DNA from: Cupriavidus neocaledonicus
GTDB lineage: Bacteria > Pseudomonadota > Gammaproteobacteria > Burkholderiales > Burkholderiaceae
DNA length: 64,000 bases
Direction of reading: 5' to 3'
NCBI RefSeq assembly: GCF_000372525.1
Contig: NZ_AQUR01000092.1
Location: 60,708-124,707 of the forward strand
Positions 1 to 9,086 of the stretch are shown here, one piece after another (the stretch's first letter is position 1; the number at the start of each line of letters is the position of its first letter). Made by a program: the position numbers and the translations under genes. The notes beneath the pieces were generated by a model, which saw nothing but the letters and a program-made list of their open reading frames with translations, made no database searches and was not told where the DNA came from.

Positions 1-459
1 GATCACGCTGTTGACCATGCGGTCGGCCTCCATGCGCAGCGCCCAGTCGAGGTTGTCGTCGCTGGCGGTGAAGGTCTCGAAGTAGTTGGTGCGGTCCTGC
101 GCGGTGGTGCCGTTCACGCTCATGCCGCGCCGCGCGAACTCGGCCGGGATGGCCTTGCCCGGCAGCGACGGCGTGCCCTTGAACAGCAGGTGCTCGAGCA
201 AATGGGCCATGCCGGTCTCGCCGTAGTTTTCGTGGCGGCTGCCGACCAGGTAGGTGATGTTGACGGTGGTGGTGGCCTTGGCGGCATCCGGCGCCAGCAC
301 GATGCGCAGGCCGTTGGGCAGGCGGTGTTCGGTAATGCCTTCGACCGACGCCACCTGCATCGCCTGCACCGCGGGCACCGGCGCTGCCGAAGGCTGCGCC
401 AGTGCCGGCGGGCAGGCCAGCGTGGCAAGCAGTGACAGGTGCAGGGCGGTGCGGCGCAT
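1..459 (-). CDS. M16 family zinc peptidase, N-terminal part (cut by window edge)
   Basis: The 153 visible residues are the beginning of a pitrilysin/insulinase-type metallopeptidase; the rest lies beyond the left edge. A basic, then hydrophobic leader ending near ALAQ (residues 1-22) predicts export to the periplasm. The inverted zinc motif HLLEH is at residues 86-90: His86 and His90 should bind zinc and Glu89 act as the base. The third ligand, a Glu about 75 residues later in this family, falls outside the window. The downstream stretch [14 protein letters not shown] also fits the family. It is transcribed away from the alkA operon across a 119-bp gap. In many bacteria such genes occur as an active/inactive pair, but no partner is visible here. 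Confidence 0.85.
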   Translation of the reverse strand, partial: MRRTALHLSLLATLACPPALAQPSAAPVPAVQAMQVASVEGITEHRLPNGLRIVLAPDAAKATTTVNITYLVGSRHENYGETGMAHLLEHLLFKGTPSLPGKAIPAEFARRGMSVNGTTAQDRTNYFETFTASDDNLDWALRMEADRMVNSVI

Positions 460-578
460 GGATTCTCCGATGGCAAGGATAAGAGCAGGGCAACTGTGCC
501 CCAACCCATCCGCGCGCGCCAGAGGGAAATGTCCGAATCCAGCGCGTGCGCGGCGCCATCCGGCGGTAGCATGCCGTC

Positions 579-2060
579 ATGAACCTGGATCCCGATACCT
601 GCTACAAGGCCGTGGCCTCGCACGACCGCCGCTTCGACGGCCGCTTCTTCGTGGGCGTGTCGTCGACCGGCGTGTACTGCCGGCCCGTGTGCGCGGTACG
701 CACCCCCAAGCGCGAGAACTGCTCGTTCTATGAAAGCGCCGCGGCGGCGGAAAAGCATGGCTTCCGCCCATGCCTGCGCTGCCGCCCGGAACTGGCGCCG
801 GGGCACGGCCTGGCCGATATTTCCGGCCGCCTGGCGCAGGCCGCCGCGACGCTGATCGACGAAGGCTTCATGGCCGACGGCAGCGTGGCCGCGCTGGCGG
901 CGCGCATCGGCGTGACCGAGCGCCACCTGCGGCGGCTGTTCGACGCGCAGTTCGGCGTGTCGGTGCTGGAGTACGCGCAGACCCAGCGGCTGCTGCTGGC
1001 CAAGCGGCTGCTGGCCGATACCGCGCTGCCGGTGACGGAAGTGGCGCTGGCGGCGGGCTTTGGCAGCGTGCGCCGCTTCAACGATGTGCTGAAGACCCGC
1101 TACGGCCTGACGCCGCTGGCGCTGCGCCGGCGTGCCGCCGACGGCGTGGCCGACCGGCTGGTGTTCGAGCTCGGCTACCGCCCGCCGTTCGCCTGGGAAG
1201 CTTGGCTGCGCTTCCTCGCCACGCGCGCGGTCGACGGCATCGAGGCCATCCGCGACGGCGCCTACCTGCGTACGCTGCGGGTGGACGCCGGCGGCAGCAG
1301 CCACCTCGGCTGGGTGCGCATCGAACATGTGCCGCGCCGGCTGGTGCTGCGCGTAACGCTGTCGGCATCGCTCGCGCGTGCGATTCCGCAAGCGCTGGGC
1401 AAGGTGCGGCGGCTGTGCGACCTGGGCTGCCGTCCCGACGTGGTGGACCGGCACTTGGGCGAACTGGCCGAAGCCATGCCTGGTGTGCGCCTGCCGGGTT
1501 GCGTCGACGGCTTCGAGATCGCGGTGCGGGCTGTGGTGGGGCAGGTGATTTCGGTGGTGCAGGCGCGGCGCATCCTGGCCGCGCTGGCACAGCGCGCGGG
1601 ACAGGCGCTGGACGGCGCCCCGCCGGATGGCCTGCGTTACACCTTCCCGAACGCCGCCGCGCTGGCGGCATTGCCGGAGCCTGCGCTGCGCGAGGCCGGG
1701 GTGTCCCCGGGCAAGGCACGCACGCTGCAGGCCCTGTGCCGCCGCGTCGCCGATGGCACGCTGGTGCTCGACCCCCATGCGGCGCCGGAGCAGGCGGTGG
1801 CGGCGCTGCGCGAGATCGACGGCATCGGCGACTGGACCGCGCAGTATGTCGCCATGCGCGCGCTGGGCTGGCCCGATGCCTTCCCCGGCACCGATTATGC
1901 GCTGCGCAAGGTGCTGGGCGTCAGCACCGTGCGCGCGATGCACGAACGCACCGCGCAATGGGCGCCGTGGCGGGCCTACGCCGCGATTCACCTGTGGCAT
2001 CGCTACGAAGCGATGAAGGACACGCCGCCGGCTGCGGCGCAAGCGGAGACCATCCCATGA
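579..2060 (+). CDS. alkA: AdaA-AlkA fusion: DNA-3-methyladenine glycosylase II with Ada-like N-terminal domain
   Basis: A 493-residue repair protein with three parts. Residues 1-75 form the Ada metal-binding domain with Cys34, Cys38, Cys65 and Cys68; by homology Cys34 is the methylphosphotriester acceptor (Cys38 in E. coli Ada). Residues about 85-185 are an AraC-type helix-turn-helix. The C-terminal 300 residues are an AlkA-type HhH-GPD glycosylase: GIGDWTAQY is the helix-hairpin-helix region and Asp439 in GTDYALRK is the likely catalytic aspartate. It should excise alkylated purines and may also sense methylated phosphates to activate transcription, since both the acceptor cysteine and the DNA-binding domain are kept. 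The stop overlaps the ogt start (ATGA), so the two are probably co-translated. Confidence 0.93.
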   Translation: MNLDPDTCYKAVASHDRRFDGRFFVGVSSTGVYCRPVCAVRTPKRENCSFYESAAAAEKHGFRPCLRCRPELAPGHGLADISGRLAQAAATLIDEGFMADGSVAALAARIGVTERHLRRLFDAQFGVSVLEYAQTQRLLLAKRLLADTALPVTEVALAAGFGSVRRFNDVLKTRYGLTPLALRRRAADGVADRLVFELGYRPPFAWEAWLRFLATRAVDGIEAIRDGAYLRTLRVDAGGSSHLGWVRIEHVPRRLVLRVTLSASLARAIPQALGKVRRLCDLGCRPDVVDRHLGELAEAMPGVRLPGCVDGFEIAVRAVVGQVISVVQARRILAALAQRAGQALDGAPPDGLRYTFPNAAALAALPEPALREAGVSPGKARTLQALCRRVADGTLVLDPHAAPEQAVAALREIDGIGDWTAQYVAMRALGWPDAFPGTDYALRKVLGVSTVRAMHERTAQWAPWRAYAAIHLWHRYEAMKDTPPAAAQAETIP

Positions 2061-2557
2061 CCAGCTATCGCCATATCGACAGCCCGCTGGGCACCGTGCT
2101 GCTGCGTGCGCGCGACGGGCACCTGACCGGCGTCTTCTTCGCGGGGCAGAAGTACCATCCCGCCGGCGTTGCCGACAGCCGCGACGTGCCCGCGGCCGAC
2201 GCCGCGGTGCTGGACCGTGCCGCCGCCGAGCTGGCCGAGTATTTCGCCGGCCGCCGCGACACCTTCAGCGTGCCGGTGCGCTTTGCCGGCAGCCCGTTCC
2301 AGCAGCGCGTGTGGCAGGCGCTGCTGGAGATCCCGTGCGGCACCACCGCCTCGTACGGCGAACTGGCGCGCACGCTCGGCCTGCCGCCGACGCATGCGCG
2401 CGCGGTCGGCGGCGCGGTCGGCCGCAACCCGCTGTCAGTGATCGTGCCCTGCCATCGCGTGCTGGGCAGCGCAGGTGCGCTGACCGGATATGCCGGCGGC
2501 ATCGAGCGCAAGCGGGCGCTGCTGCGGCGCGAGGGCATCGCCGCCATGACGGGCTGA
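2057..2557 (+). CDS. ogt: Methylated-DNA--protein-cysteine methyltransferase
   Basis: A 166-residue O6-alkylguanine-DNA alkyltransferase. It transfers the alkyl group from O6-methylguanine to its own cysteine and is used up in the process. The active-site motif PCHR is at residues 131-134 with Cys132 as acceptor, preceded by the typical GGAVGRNPLSVIVPCHRVLG region and followed by a GYAGGIERK turn. The start is fixed by a 4-base overlap with the alkA stop. With the AdaA-AlkA fusion upstream and ThpR 15 bp downstream it forms a compact alkylation-repair operon; the Ada methyl-acceptor domain is on the glycosylase rather than on this protein. Confidence 0.95.
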   Translation: MTSYRHIDSPLGTVLLRARDGHLTGVFFAGQKYHPAGVADSRDVPAADAAVLDRAAAELAEYFAGRRDTFSVPVRFAGSPFQQRVWQALLEIPCGTTASYGELARTLGLPPTHARAVGGAVGRNPLSVIVPCHRVLGSAGALTGYAGGIERKRALLRREGIAAMTG

Positions 2558-2572
2558 GGCGGCCGCGTAGCG

Positions 2573-3154
2573 ATGGCACGCCTGTTCATCGCGGTGGAGG
2601 TGCCGCCGGCACAGGCGGCAGGGCTGCTGTCGACGCTGCCTGCCGCGCCCGGCGTGCGCGCCGCGAGCCCCGCGCAGGTCCACCTGACCCTGCACTTCCT
2701 CGGCGAAGGCCTGGGCGAGGCGGCACAGGCTGCCGACAAGCTTGGCGCCGCGCTCGGGGCGCTGCGTACCCCTGCGTTCACGCTGCGGGCCTACGGCACC
2801 GGGCGCTTCCGCAGCGGCCCGGGCTCGGTGCTGTGGGCCGGCCTTGCGCCCGGTGCGGGCCTGGACGCGCTGCGCGCCCTGCACGCCGAGGTGGGGCTGG
2901 CCCTGGCGCAGGCCGCCGGCTTCCCGCCGGAGCGGCGGCGCTTCCATCCTCACCTGACCTTGGCCCGCTGCAAGCCGACCGTGCCCGAGAGCGTGCTGCG
3001 CGCCTGGCTCGATGCGCACCGCACGCTGGCCAGCGCGCCGTGGCGCGTCGCGCGGCTGGTGTTGTTCGAAAGCCGGCTGGGTCCGCAGGGCCCGCAACAC
3101 CTGCTGCGCCAGGACTGGGCGCTGGCGCCGCCGGATCCTACGCCAGGTTGCTGA
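2573..3154 (+). CDS. thpR: RNA 2',3'-cyclic phosphodiesterase (2H family)
   Basis: A 193-residue member of the LigT/ThpR 2H phosphoesterase family, which opens 2',3'-cyclic phosphate ends of RNA to 2'-phosphate. The two hallmark HxTx motifs are HLTL at residues 37-40 and HLTL at residues 127-130. Fold length and the FLGEG segment after the first motif match the family. It starts 15 bp after ogt and is probably the last gene of the repair operon. Its 3' end overlaps the convergent LysE gene by 17 bp. No link between ThpR and alkylation repair is established, so the pairing may be simple gene order. Confidence 0.9.
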   Translation: MARLFIAVEVPPAQAAGLLSTLPAAPGVRAASPAQVHLTLHFLGEGLGEAAQAADKLGAALGALRTPAFTLRAYGTGRFRSGPGSVLWAGLAPGAGLDALRALHAEVGLALAQAAGFPPERRRFHPHLTLARCKPTVPESVLRAWLDAHRTLASAPWRVARLVLFESRLGPQGPQHLLRQDWALAPPDPTPGC

Positions 3155-3761
3155 AGCCCAGCGCCACGCCCAGTCCGCACAAGGCCGAGCCGATGGCACG
3201 GTCCAGCAGGCGCTGACGCCGCAGCATGGCCGCGCGCAGCGCCGGCGCGGTGAATACCCACGCCACCACGCCGAACCACGCCAGGTGCGCCACCGACATG
3301 AATCCGCCATAGGCCCACTGCAGCGGTGCCGGGGTGTGGGCGTCCACCACCTGCGTGTAGGTGCTGACGACGAACAGCGTGGTCTTGGGGTTCAACGCAT
3401 TGGTCAGGAAACCCATGCGCAGCGCCGCCAGCGGGGCCAGTGCGCGGCCGCCGTGCAGGTCTACCGTCAACGCGTCGCGCTTGCGCAGCGTCTGCAGGCC
3501 GATCCAGAACAGATAGACGGCGCCCAGCGCTTTCACCACCGTCAGCACGCCATGCGCGTGCGCCATCAGCAGCGATACCCCGAACATCGTATAGAGCACA
3601 TGCACCTGCACGCCCAGGGCGATGCCGAGCGCACTGAGCAGGCCGGCGCGGCGGCCGTACAGGTAGCTGTTGCGGGTGACCATGGCGAAGTCGGGGCCGG
3701 GACTGATCACGGCCAGCACGGTCACCGTGGCGACCGCCAGGGATTCGGCGAGAGGGGGCAT
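3138..3761 (-). CDS. LysE/RhtB family amino-acid exporter
   Basis: A 207-residue inner-membrane protein with about six hydrophobic segments. The N-terminal SPGPDFAMV motif and the later GFLTNALNPKTTLF stretch are typical of LysE/RhtB exporters, which pump out amino acids or related metabolites. It is transcribed divergently from a LysR regulator 134 bp away, the usual arrangement in which the regulator controls the exporter. The C-terminus overlaps the convergent thpR gene by 17 bp. The substrate cannot be told from sequence. Confidence 0.88.
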   Translation of the reverse strand: MPPLAESLAVATVTVLAVISPGPDFAMVTRNSYLYGRRAGLLSALGIALGVQVHVLYTMFGVSLLMAHAHGVLTVVKALGAVYLFWIGLQTLRKRDALTVDLHGGRALAPLAALRMGFLTNALNPKTTLFVVSTYTQVVDAHTPAPLQWAYGGFMSVAHLAWFGVVAWVFTAPALRAAMLRRQRLLDRAIGSALCGLGVALGFSNLA

Positions 3762-3795
3762 GTTGCGTCAAGGATATGTTGAGTTTTCTGGCCGA

Positions 3796-3811
3796 TCCTC
3801 ACTCGTGAGGA
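3796..3811. promoter_or_regulatory. Perfect palindrome in LysE/LysR divergent promoter
   Basis: TCCTCAC-TC-GTGAGGA is a perfect 7-bp inverted repeat with a 2-bp centre, midway in the 134-bp gap between the LysE exporter and its divergent LysR gene. It is a candidate operator for that regulator. The palindrome is read directly; binding is inferred. Confidence 0.4.
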
Positions 3812-3895
3812 ATCAAAGCGTACCCAATTCTGCGTGCGGCAAGGTGCCCCTACAACCGATATATACTCGCGCAATTCCGTGAGAAAAACTGACCG

Positions 3896-4777
3896 ATGCA
3901 CTGGCTGGGATGGATCCGATTCTTCGAGGCCGCGGCGCGCCATGAGAGCTTTGCCCGCGCGGCGGAGGAGCTGCACCTGACCCATGGCGCGATCAGCCGG
4001 CAGATCCGCCAGCTGGAGGACACGCTCGGCGTGGCGCTGTTCGAGCGGCGCAACCGCGGGGTTTTCCTGACCGAGGCGGGGCGCTCGCTGTTTGCCGCGG
4101 CGACGCAGTCAATGCAGGGGCTGGCCGCCGCGGCCGCGCGCATCCGCACGCAGCCGCCGGGCCGGGCGCTGGTGCTGTCGTGCGAGCCGACCATCGCCAT
4201 GCGCTGGCTGATTCCGCGGCTGCCGGGCTTTGCCGCGCGCCATCCGGATATTCCGCTGCACCTGATGGCGGCGGGCGGGCCGATCGACTTTGCGCGCAGC
4301 GGCGCTGACCTGGCACTGCGGCGCAACGACTTCGCCTTCGATGCGCGCTGGCATGCGCGCGAGGTGGTGCAGGAACGCGTGGGCCCGGTGTGCCGGCCCC
4401 GGTCGGCCGGGGGCGCAGCGGTGGCGCCGGTGCGGTTGCATACGCGCACGCGGCCCGAAGCCTGGCAGCGCTGGCAGGCGGCGTGCTCCCATGACGCGGG
4501 CCGCCTGCGCCTGGAAGGCGACGCCTGGTACGAGCATTTCTATCTGAGCCTGCAGGCCGCGGCGGCGGGCCTGGGCTGGGCCATGGCTTCGCAGTTGATG
4601 GCTGCCGACGAGATCGCCGACGGCCGGCTGGCCGCGCCGTTCGGCTTTGCGGCCGACGGCTCGGCCTACCACCTGCTGTCGCCCGCGCCGTTCGAGCACG
4701 ACACGCGCCGGCTGGCGCTGCTGGCATGGCTGCGCGAATGCGCGCAGGCCACGCTCGCGCCGCCGCCGCAGGCCTGA
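3896..4777 (+). CDS. LysR family transcriptional regulator (GcvA-like)
   Basis: A 293-residue LysR-type regulator. The N-terminal winged helix-turn-helix is clear (FFEAAARHESFARAAEEL, then a recognition helix in HGAISRQIRQLEDTLG, residues about 8-60), followed by a periplasmic-binding-like effector domain starting near residue 90. The pattern LFERRNRGVFLTEAG is typical of the GcvA/AmpR branch. It is divergent from the LysE exporter and most likely controls it in response to the exported compound. The effector domain is a little short between residues 165 and 180 (PRSAGGAAV), which fits a variable loop. Confidence 0.9.
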   Translation: MHWLGWIRFFEAAARHESFARAAEELHLTHGAISRQIRQLEDTLGVALFERRNRGVFLTEAGRSLFAAATQSMQGLAAAAARIRTQPPGRALVLSCEPTIAMRWLIPRLPGFAARHPDIPLHLMAAGGPIDFARSGADLALRRNDFAFDARWHAREVVQERVGPVCRPRSAGGAAVAPVRLHTRTRPEAWQRWQAACSHDAGRLRLEGDAWYEHFYLSLQAAAAGLGWAMASQLMAADEIADGRLAAPFGFAADGSAYHLLSPAPFEHDTRRLALLAWLRECAQATLAPPPQA

Positions 4778-4984
4778 AAGCCACGCCGGCGCTACCCCCC
4801 GGAAGTCTGTCCTCAAGTTCTGCCACAGATTTGCCGAAGTGAGATCATCGGCCTTGCCGGGCTATGGTGCAGGCGCTTAACATGCGGCGCGCGGCCGGCA
4901 GGCCGGTGCCGCCGACGGGCTTGGCTGGTCCGCGGCGGTCCAGTGAATGGTCGCTTCCAGTCCCTCCAGAAGTTGCGTGAACCT

Positions 4985-5755
4985 ATGAACCAGCACGACG
5001 CCCCCGGGCCAGCCGATCCTGGCGCCGGTCCCGAAGCCGACGCCGAAGGCGATCCGGCGGACGACCGCTATCGCCTGACCCACAACTCGCAGATCGGCAC
5101 GGTGCTGCGCGACCTGGCGTGGCAGAAGTGCATGCTGAGCGTGCGCACCCGCACCGCGCACCAGTTCGTCACCTCGATCCTGCATGTCGACCCGGTCAAC
5201 CGCACCTTCGTGTTCGACTGGTGCAACGCCGAGCCCGAACGGATGTCCCTGATGACTTCCGACGAGAACGCATTCTCCGGACTGCTGCGCGGCGTGCCGG
5301 TCAATTTCGTGGTGGGCCAGCCGGCGGCCACGCGCTATGAAGACGGTCCCGCCTTTGTCGTCGAGTTTCCGGAAAAGCTCTATCACTTCCAGCGCCGCCG
5401 CCATTTCCGCGCACGCACGCTGGTGACCAAGGGCTACCGCTGCGAGATGCCGATGCCGGACAAGACCGTGCTGGGCCTCGATATCGCCGACCTGTCGCTG
5501 TCCGGCGTGGGCCTGCGCTCCAAGACCGTCACCGCCGATCACCTGCCGGTCGGCACCACGGTGGCGAAGTGCCGGCTGGACTTCCGCGAGCTGGGCAAGC
5601 TGGAGGTGGACATGCAGGTGGTGGGCCACTGGCTGGTGGGCCACGACGACAGCGCCATCCACCACTTCGGCTGCGCCTTCGTCAATCCGGACGGGCGCAG
5701 GGAGAACTTCCTGCAGCGGCTGGTGTTCGCACTCGAACTGGCCCACCGCGGCTGA
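4985..5755 (+). CDS. YcgR-like flagellar brake protein with PilZ domain
   Basis: A 256-residue cytosolic protein with a YcgR N-terminal domain (about 30-130) and a C-terminal PilZ domain. The PilZ c-di-GMP motifs are both present: RRRHFR near residue 137 supplies the RxxxR arginines and DLSLSGVG near residue 172 is the (D/N)xSxxG motif. In the family, c-di-GMP-bound YcgR slows the flagellar motor. No flagellar gene lies nearby, but a chemoreceptor is encoded at 53-55 kb. I chose the ATG at 4985; an in-frame ATG at 4943 would add 14 residues, and neither has a clear ribosome site. Confidence 0.82.
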   Translation: MNQHDAPGPADPGAGPEADAEGDPADDRYRLTHNSQIGTVLRDLAWQKCMLSVRTRTAHQFVTSILHVDPVNRTFVFDWCNAEPERMSLMTSDENAFSGLLRGVPVNFVVGQPAATRYEDGPAFVVEFPEKLYHFQRRRHFRARTLVTKGYRCEMPMPDKTVLGLDIADLSLSGVGLRSKTVTADHLPVGTTVAKCRLDFRELGKLEVDMQVVGHWLVGHDDSAIHHFGCAFVNPDGRRENFLQRLVFALELAHRG

Positions 5756-5823
5756 GGCGCCGCCCCGGACCCGGCGCGCGCTCCCAGGCCGGTTTACGCT
5801 ACATTGCCCGCCAGTTCGCATGA

Positions 5824-7017
<1,194 letters not shown>

Positions 7018-7042
7018 GCCCGGCCGCGGGCTGGCGGCAGGA

Positions 7043-7891
7043 TCAGGAGCCGATCATCCGGCCGATCGCCGCGGCGGCCTCGCGCATCGGTGCCAGCAGC
7101 CGCGTGATCATGTCCGCTTCGGAGACACGCGCGGCGCGCACGCTCACGCTCAGCCCCGCCAGCACGATGCCCGAGGCCGAGCGCACCGGCACGGCCATGG
7201 CGCGCAGGCCCGGCTCCAGCTCTTCATCGACGATCACATAGTCCACTTCGCGGGCGCGCGCGAAGCAGGCTTCCAGTTCCTGCCGCGAGACCTTGGTCTG
7301 CAGCGTGCGCGGGCGCAGCTCGGCATGCTCGAAGAAGCCGTCGAGCACGGTGGCGGGCTGGTGCGCCAGCAACAGCCGGCCGTTGGAGGTGCAGTAGGCG
7401 GGCAGGCGACTGCCCATGCCGAGCGAATAGTTCAGCACGCGCTGCACTTCGGAGCGCACCAGGTACAGGATGTCGGTGCCGTCCAGGATTGCCAGCGTGC
7501 AGGTCTCATGGATGCGCGCGCTCAGGTTGTCCAGGATCGGCTGCGCCAGCGACACCAGCGAGGTCGAGGAGAAATACGCGTGCCCCAGGTGCAGCACGCG
7601 CGGGCGCAGCGCGAACTGCCCGTCCTGCTGGCTGACATAGCCGAGCTGCTCAAGCGTATACAGGCAGCGCCGCACCGACGCGCGCGAGAGCTGGGTGCGC
7701 TGTGCCACCTGCGAGATCGTCAGCGGACGCTTGCGCTCGGAGAACGCTTCCAGCACGGTCAGCCCGCGCGCCAGCGACAGCATGAAGTTGGGATCGCCGG
7801 CAAAGCTGGCGAGCAGGTCGGCCTGGGGCCGGGCAACGCGGACGGTGTCGGCCTGGGCATGGCCAAGACCGATGGGGCGGAGGACATCCAT
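7043..7891 (-). CDS. IclR family transcriptional regulator (PcaR/PobR-like)
   Basis: A 282-residue IclR-type regulator with an N-terminal helix-turn-helix (LARGLTVLEAF, then TISQVAQRTQLSRASVRRCLYTLEQLGYV, residues about 38-85) and a C-terminal effector domain (about 105-275). The segment DYVIVDEELEPGLRAMAVPV is the family signature. The motif pattern resembles PcaR/PobR regulators of aromatic catabolism, but no beta-ketoadipate pathway gene is in the window, so its target lies elsewhere or is the pmpAB-like pair downstream. The first 35 residues look unstructured and a start at the ATG near residue 37 is possible. Confidence 0.88.
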   Translation of the reverse strand: MDVLRPIGLGHAQADTVRVARPQADLLASFAGDPNFMLSLARGLTVLEAFSERKRPLTISQVAQRTQLSRASVRRCLYTLEQLGYVSQQDGQFALRPRVLHLGHAYFSSTSLVSLAQPILDNLSARIHETCTLAILDGTDILYLVRSEVQRVLNYSLGMGSRLPAYCTSNGRLLLAHQPATVLDGFFEHAELRPRTLQTKVSRQELEACFARAREVDYVIVDEELEPGLRAMAVPVRSASGIVLAGLSVSVRAARVSEADMITRLLAPMREAAAAIGRMIGS

Positions 7892-7983
7892 GGGAGGCTG
7901 GGTCGTCTACGGTCGTTCGATAATCGCGCAATGGTAAACCGCTCCGGCGCTGCGGGCCAGCACTGGTTGCATGCTGCGCCGCG

Positions 7984-8409
7984 TCATCCGCGGCGCGTGG
8001 CCAGGGCTTCGGCCGCTTCGAACAACGCCATGCCCGCGAGCATCGCGGCGACAAAGCCCCACGCCTTGGCATAGCCGGCACCCAGCGCAACCAGCGCCGG
8101 GCCCGGGCAAAAGCCGGCCAGGCCCCAGCCCACCCCGAAGGCAGCGCTGCCCAGCAGCAGGCGCGGCGTGACCGCTGTCAGCGCCGGCCACTGCATCGGC
8201 AGCCCCAGCCACGCGCGCTGGCGCCGGCGCGCCAGCGCAAAAGCCGCCGCGCCGACCAGGATCGCGCCCGCCATGACGAAGGCGAGCGACGGGTCCCAGG
8301 CGCCCGCGAGGTCGAGAAAGCCCAGCACCTTGGCCGGGTTGGCCATGCCCGACAGGATCAGCCCGATGCCGAACACCAGTCCGGCCAGCAGTGCCAGCAG
8401 CGTGCCCAT
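7984..8409 (-). CDS. YeeE/YedE (PmpB-like) membrane protein, second half of a split transporter
   Basis: A 141-residue integral membrane protein with four likely helices. The GLAGFCPGPALVALG motif carries the conserved cysteine of YeeE/YedE proteins, which move thiosulfate or other sulfur species through Cys-lined channels. It lies 3 bp after the companion gene at 8413-8847; together they correspond to the two halves of one full-length YeeE. The hydrophobic ISGMANPAKVLGFLDLAG-like stretch near the N-terminus also matches the family. The substrate is probably a reduced sulfur compound, by homology only. Confidence 0.85.
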   Translation of the reverse strand: MGTLLALLAGLVFGIGLILSGMANPAKVLGFLDLAGAWDPSLAFVMAGAILVGAAAFALARRRQRAWLGLPMQWPALTAVTPRLLLGSAAFGVGWGLAGFCPGPALVALGAGYAKAWGFVAAMLAGMALFEAAEALATRRG

Positions 8410-8412
8410 GGC

Positions 8413-8847
8413 TCAGCCTCCCAGCACGTGGCGCTGCACCAGCACCGTCAGGAAGCCGGCCGCCATGAAGGTCACGGTGGCCGCCAGCGAACGCACCGAA
8501 CCGCGCGACAGGCCGCAGACGCCGTGGCCGCTGGTGCAGCCGCCGGCGTAGCGCGTGCCCAGGCCGACCAGCAGCCCGGCCACCAGCACCTCGGTCCAGC
8601 CCGCGTCGATGTGCGCCGCGGGCATGGCATCGAACGCGGTGGCCAGCCATGGCGACAGCAGCAGCCCGATGACAAAGGCGGCGCGCCATGCGGTGTCGCC
8701 ATGCGGCAGCCGCAGCAAGCCGCCGACGATGCCGCTGATGCCGGCAATGCGGCCCAGCCCGAGGATCATCAGCGCCGCCGCGACGCCGATGACAAGCCCG
8801 CCGGCGAGCGAAAGCCACGGCGTGAAATTCTGGAAGTCGATCTGCAT
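8413..8847 (-). CDS. YeeE/YedE (PmpA-like) membrane protein, first half of a split transporter
   Basis: A 144-residue membrane protein with four predicted helices. The motif GGCTSGHGVCGLSRGS (residues about 102-117) is the cysteine-bearing signature of the YeeE/YedE family, in which Cys residues relay sulfur species across the inner membrane. It is co-transcribed with the PmpB-like gene that follows 3 bp later. No SoxR/BigR-type regulator or rhodanese lies next to it; the closest regulator is the IclR gene downstream on the same strand. A TATAAT box 60 bp upstream is a likely promoter. Confidence 0.85.
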   Translation of the reverse strand: MQIDFQNFTPWLSLAGGLVIGVAAALMILGLGRIAGISGIVGGLLRLPHGDTAWRAAFVIGLLLSPWLATAFDAMPAAHIDAGWTEVLVAGLLVGLGTRYAGGCTSGHGVCGLSRGSVRSLAATVTFMAAGFLTVLVQRHVLGG

Positions 8848-8906
8848 GAAAAAGGTGCGCGCGGAAGCTGGCGCGGAGGCGGCCGCAAGTGCAGCCCAAG
8901 GCAGGG

Positions 8907-8912
8907 ATTATA
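8907..8912 (-). promoter_or_regulatory. Candidate -10 box of the PmpAB-like operon
   Basis: On the minus strand this hexamer reads TATAAT, 60 bp before the PmpA-like start. I see no good -35 hexamer at the normal distance, so the call rests on the perfect -10 and its position only. Confidence 0.35.
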
Positions 8913-8940
8913 GGCGCGACCTCGTCGGCCACGGGCCCAT

Positions 8941-8969
8941 AAAAAAGTCGCCGCTGGGGAAGCGGCGAC
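8941..8969 (-). terminator. Rho-independent terminator after the patatin gene
   Basis: GTCGCCGCT and AGCGGCGAC form a perfect 9-bp stem with a 5-nt loop. On the minus strand it is followed by six Ts, so it ends transcription arriving from the patatin gene that stops at 9087. It also insulates the PmpAB-like operon just downstream. Confidence 0.8.
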
Positions 8970-9086
8970 CGGGGAAGGTGTCATTCAAGAGGGGGTCTTG
9001 GTGACAGGAAAAAGTATAGACATTTGAATTAAGACATTACATACAACTTTGGTGGGGTACGGCGGGCGCACATTGTTGCCTCGCGT

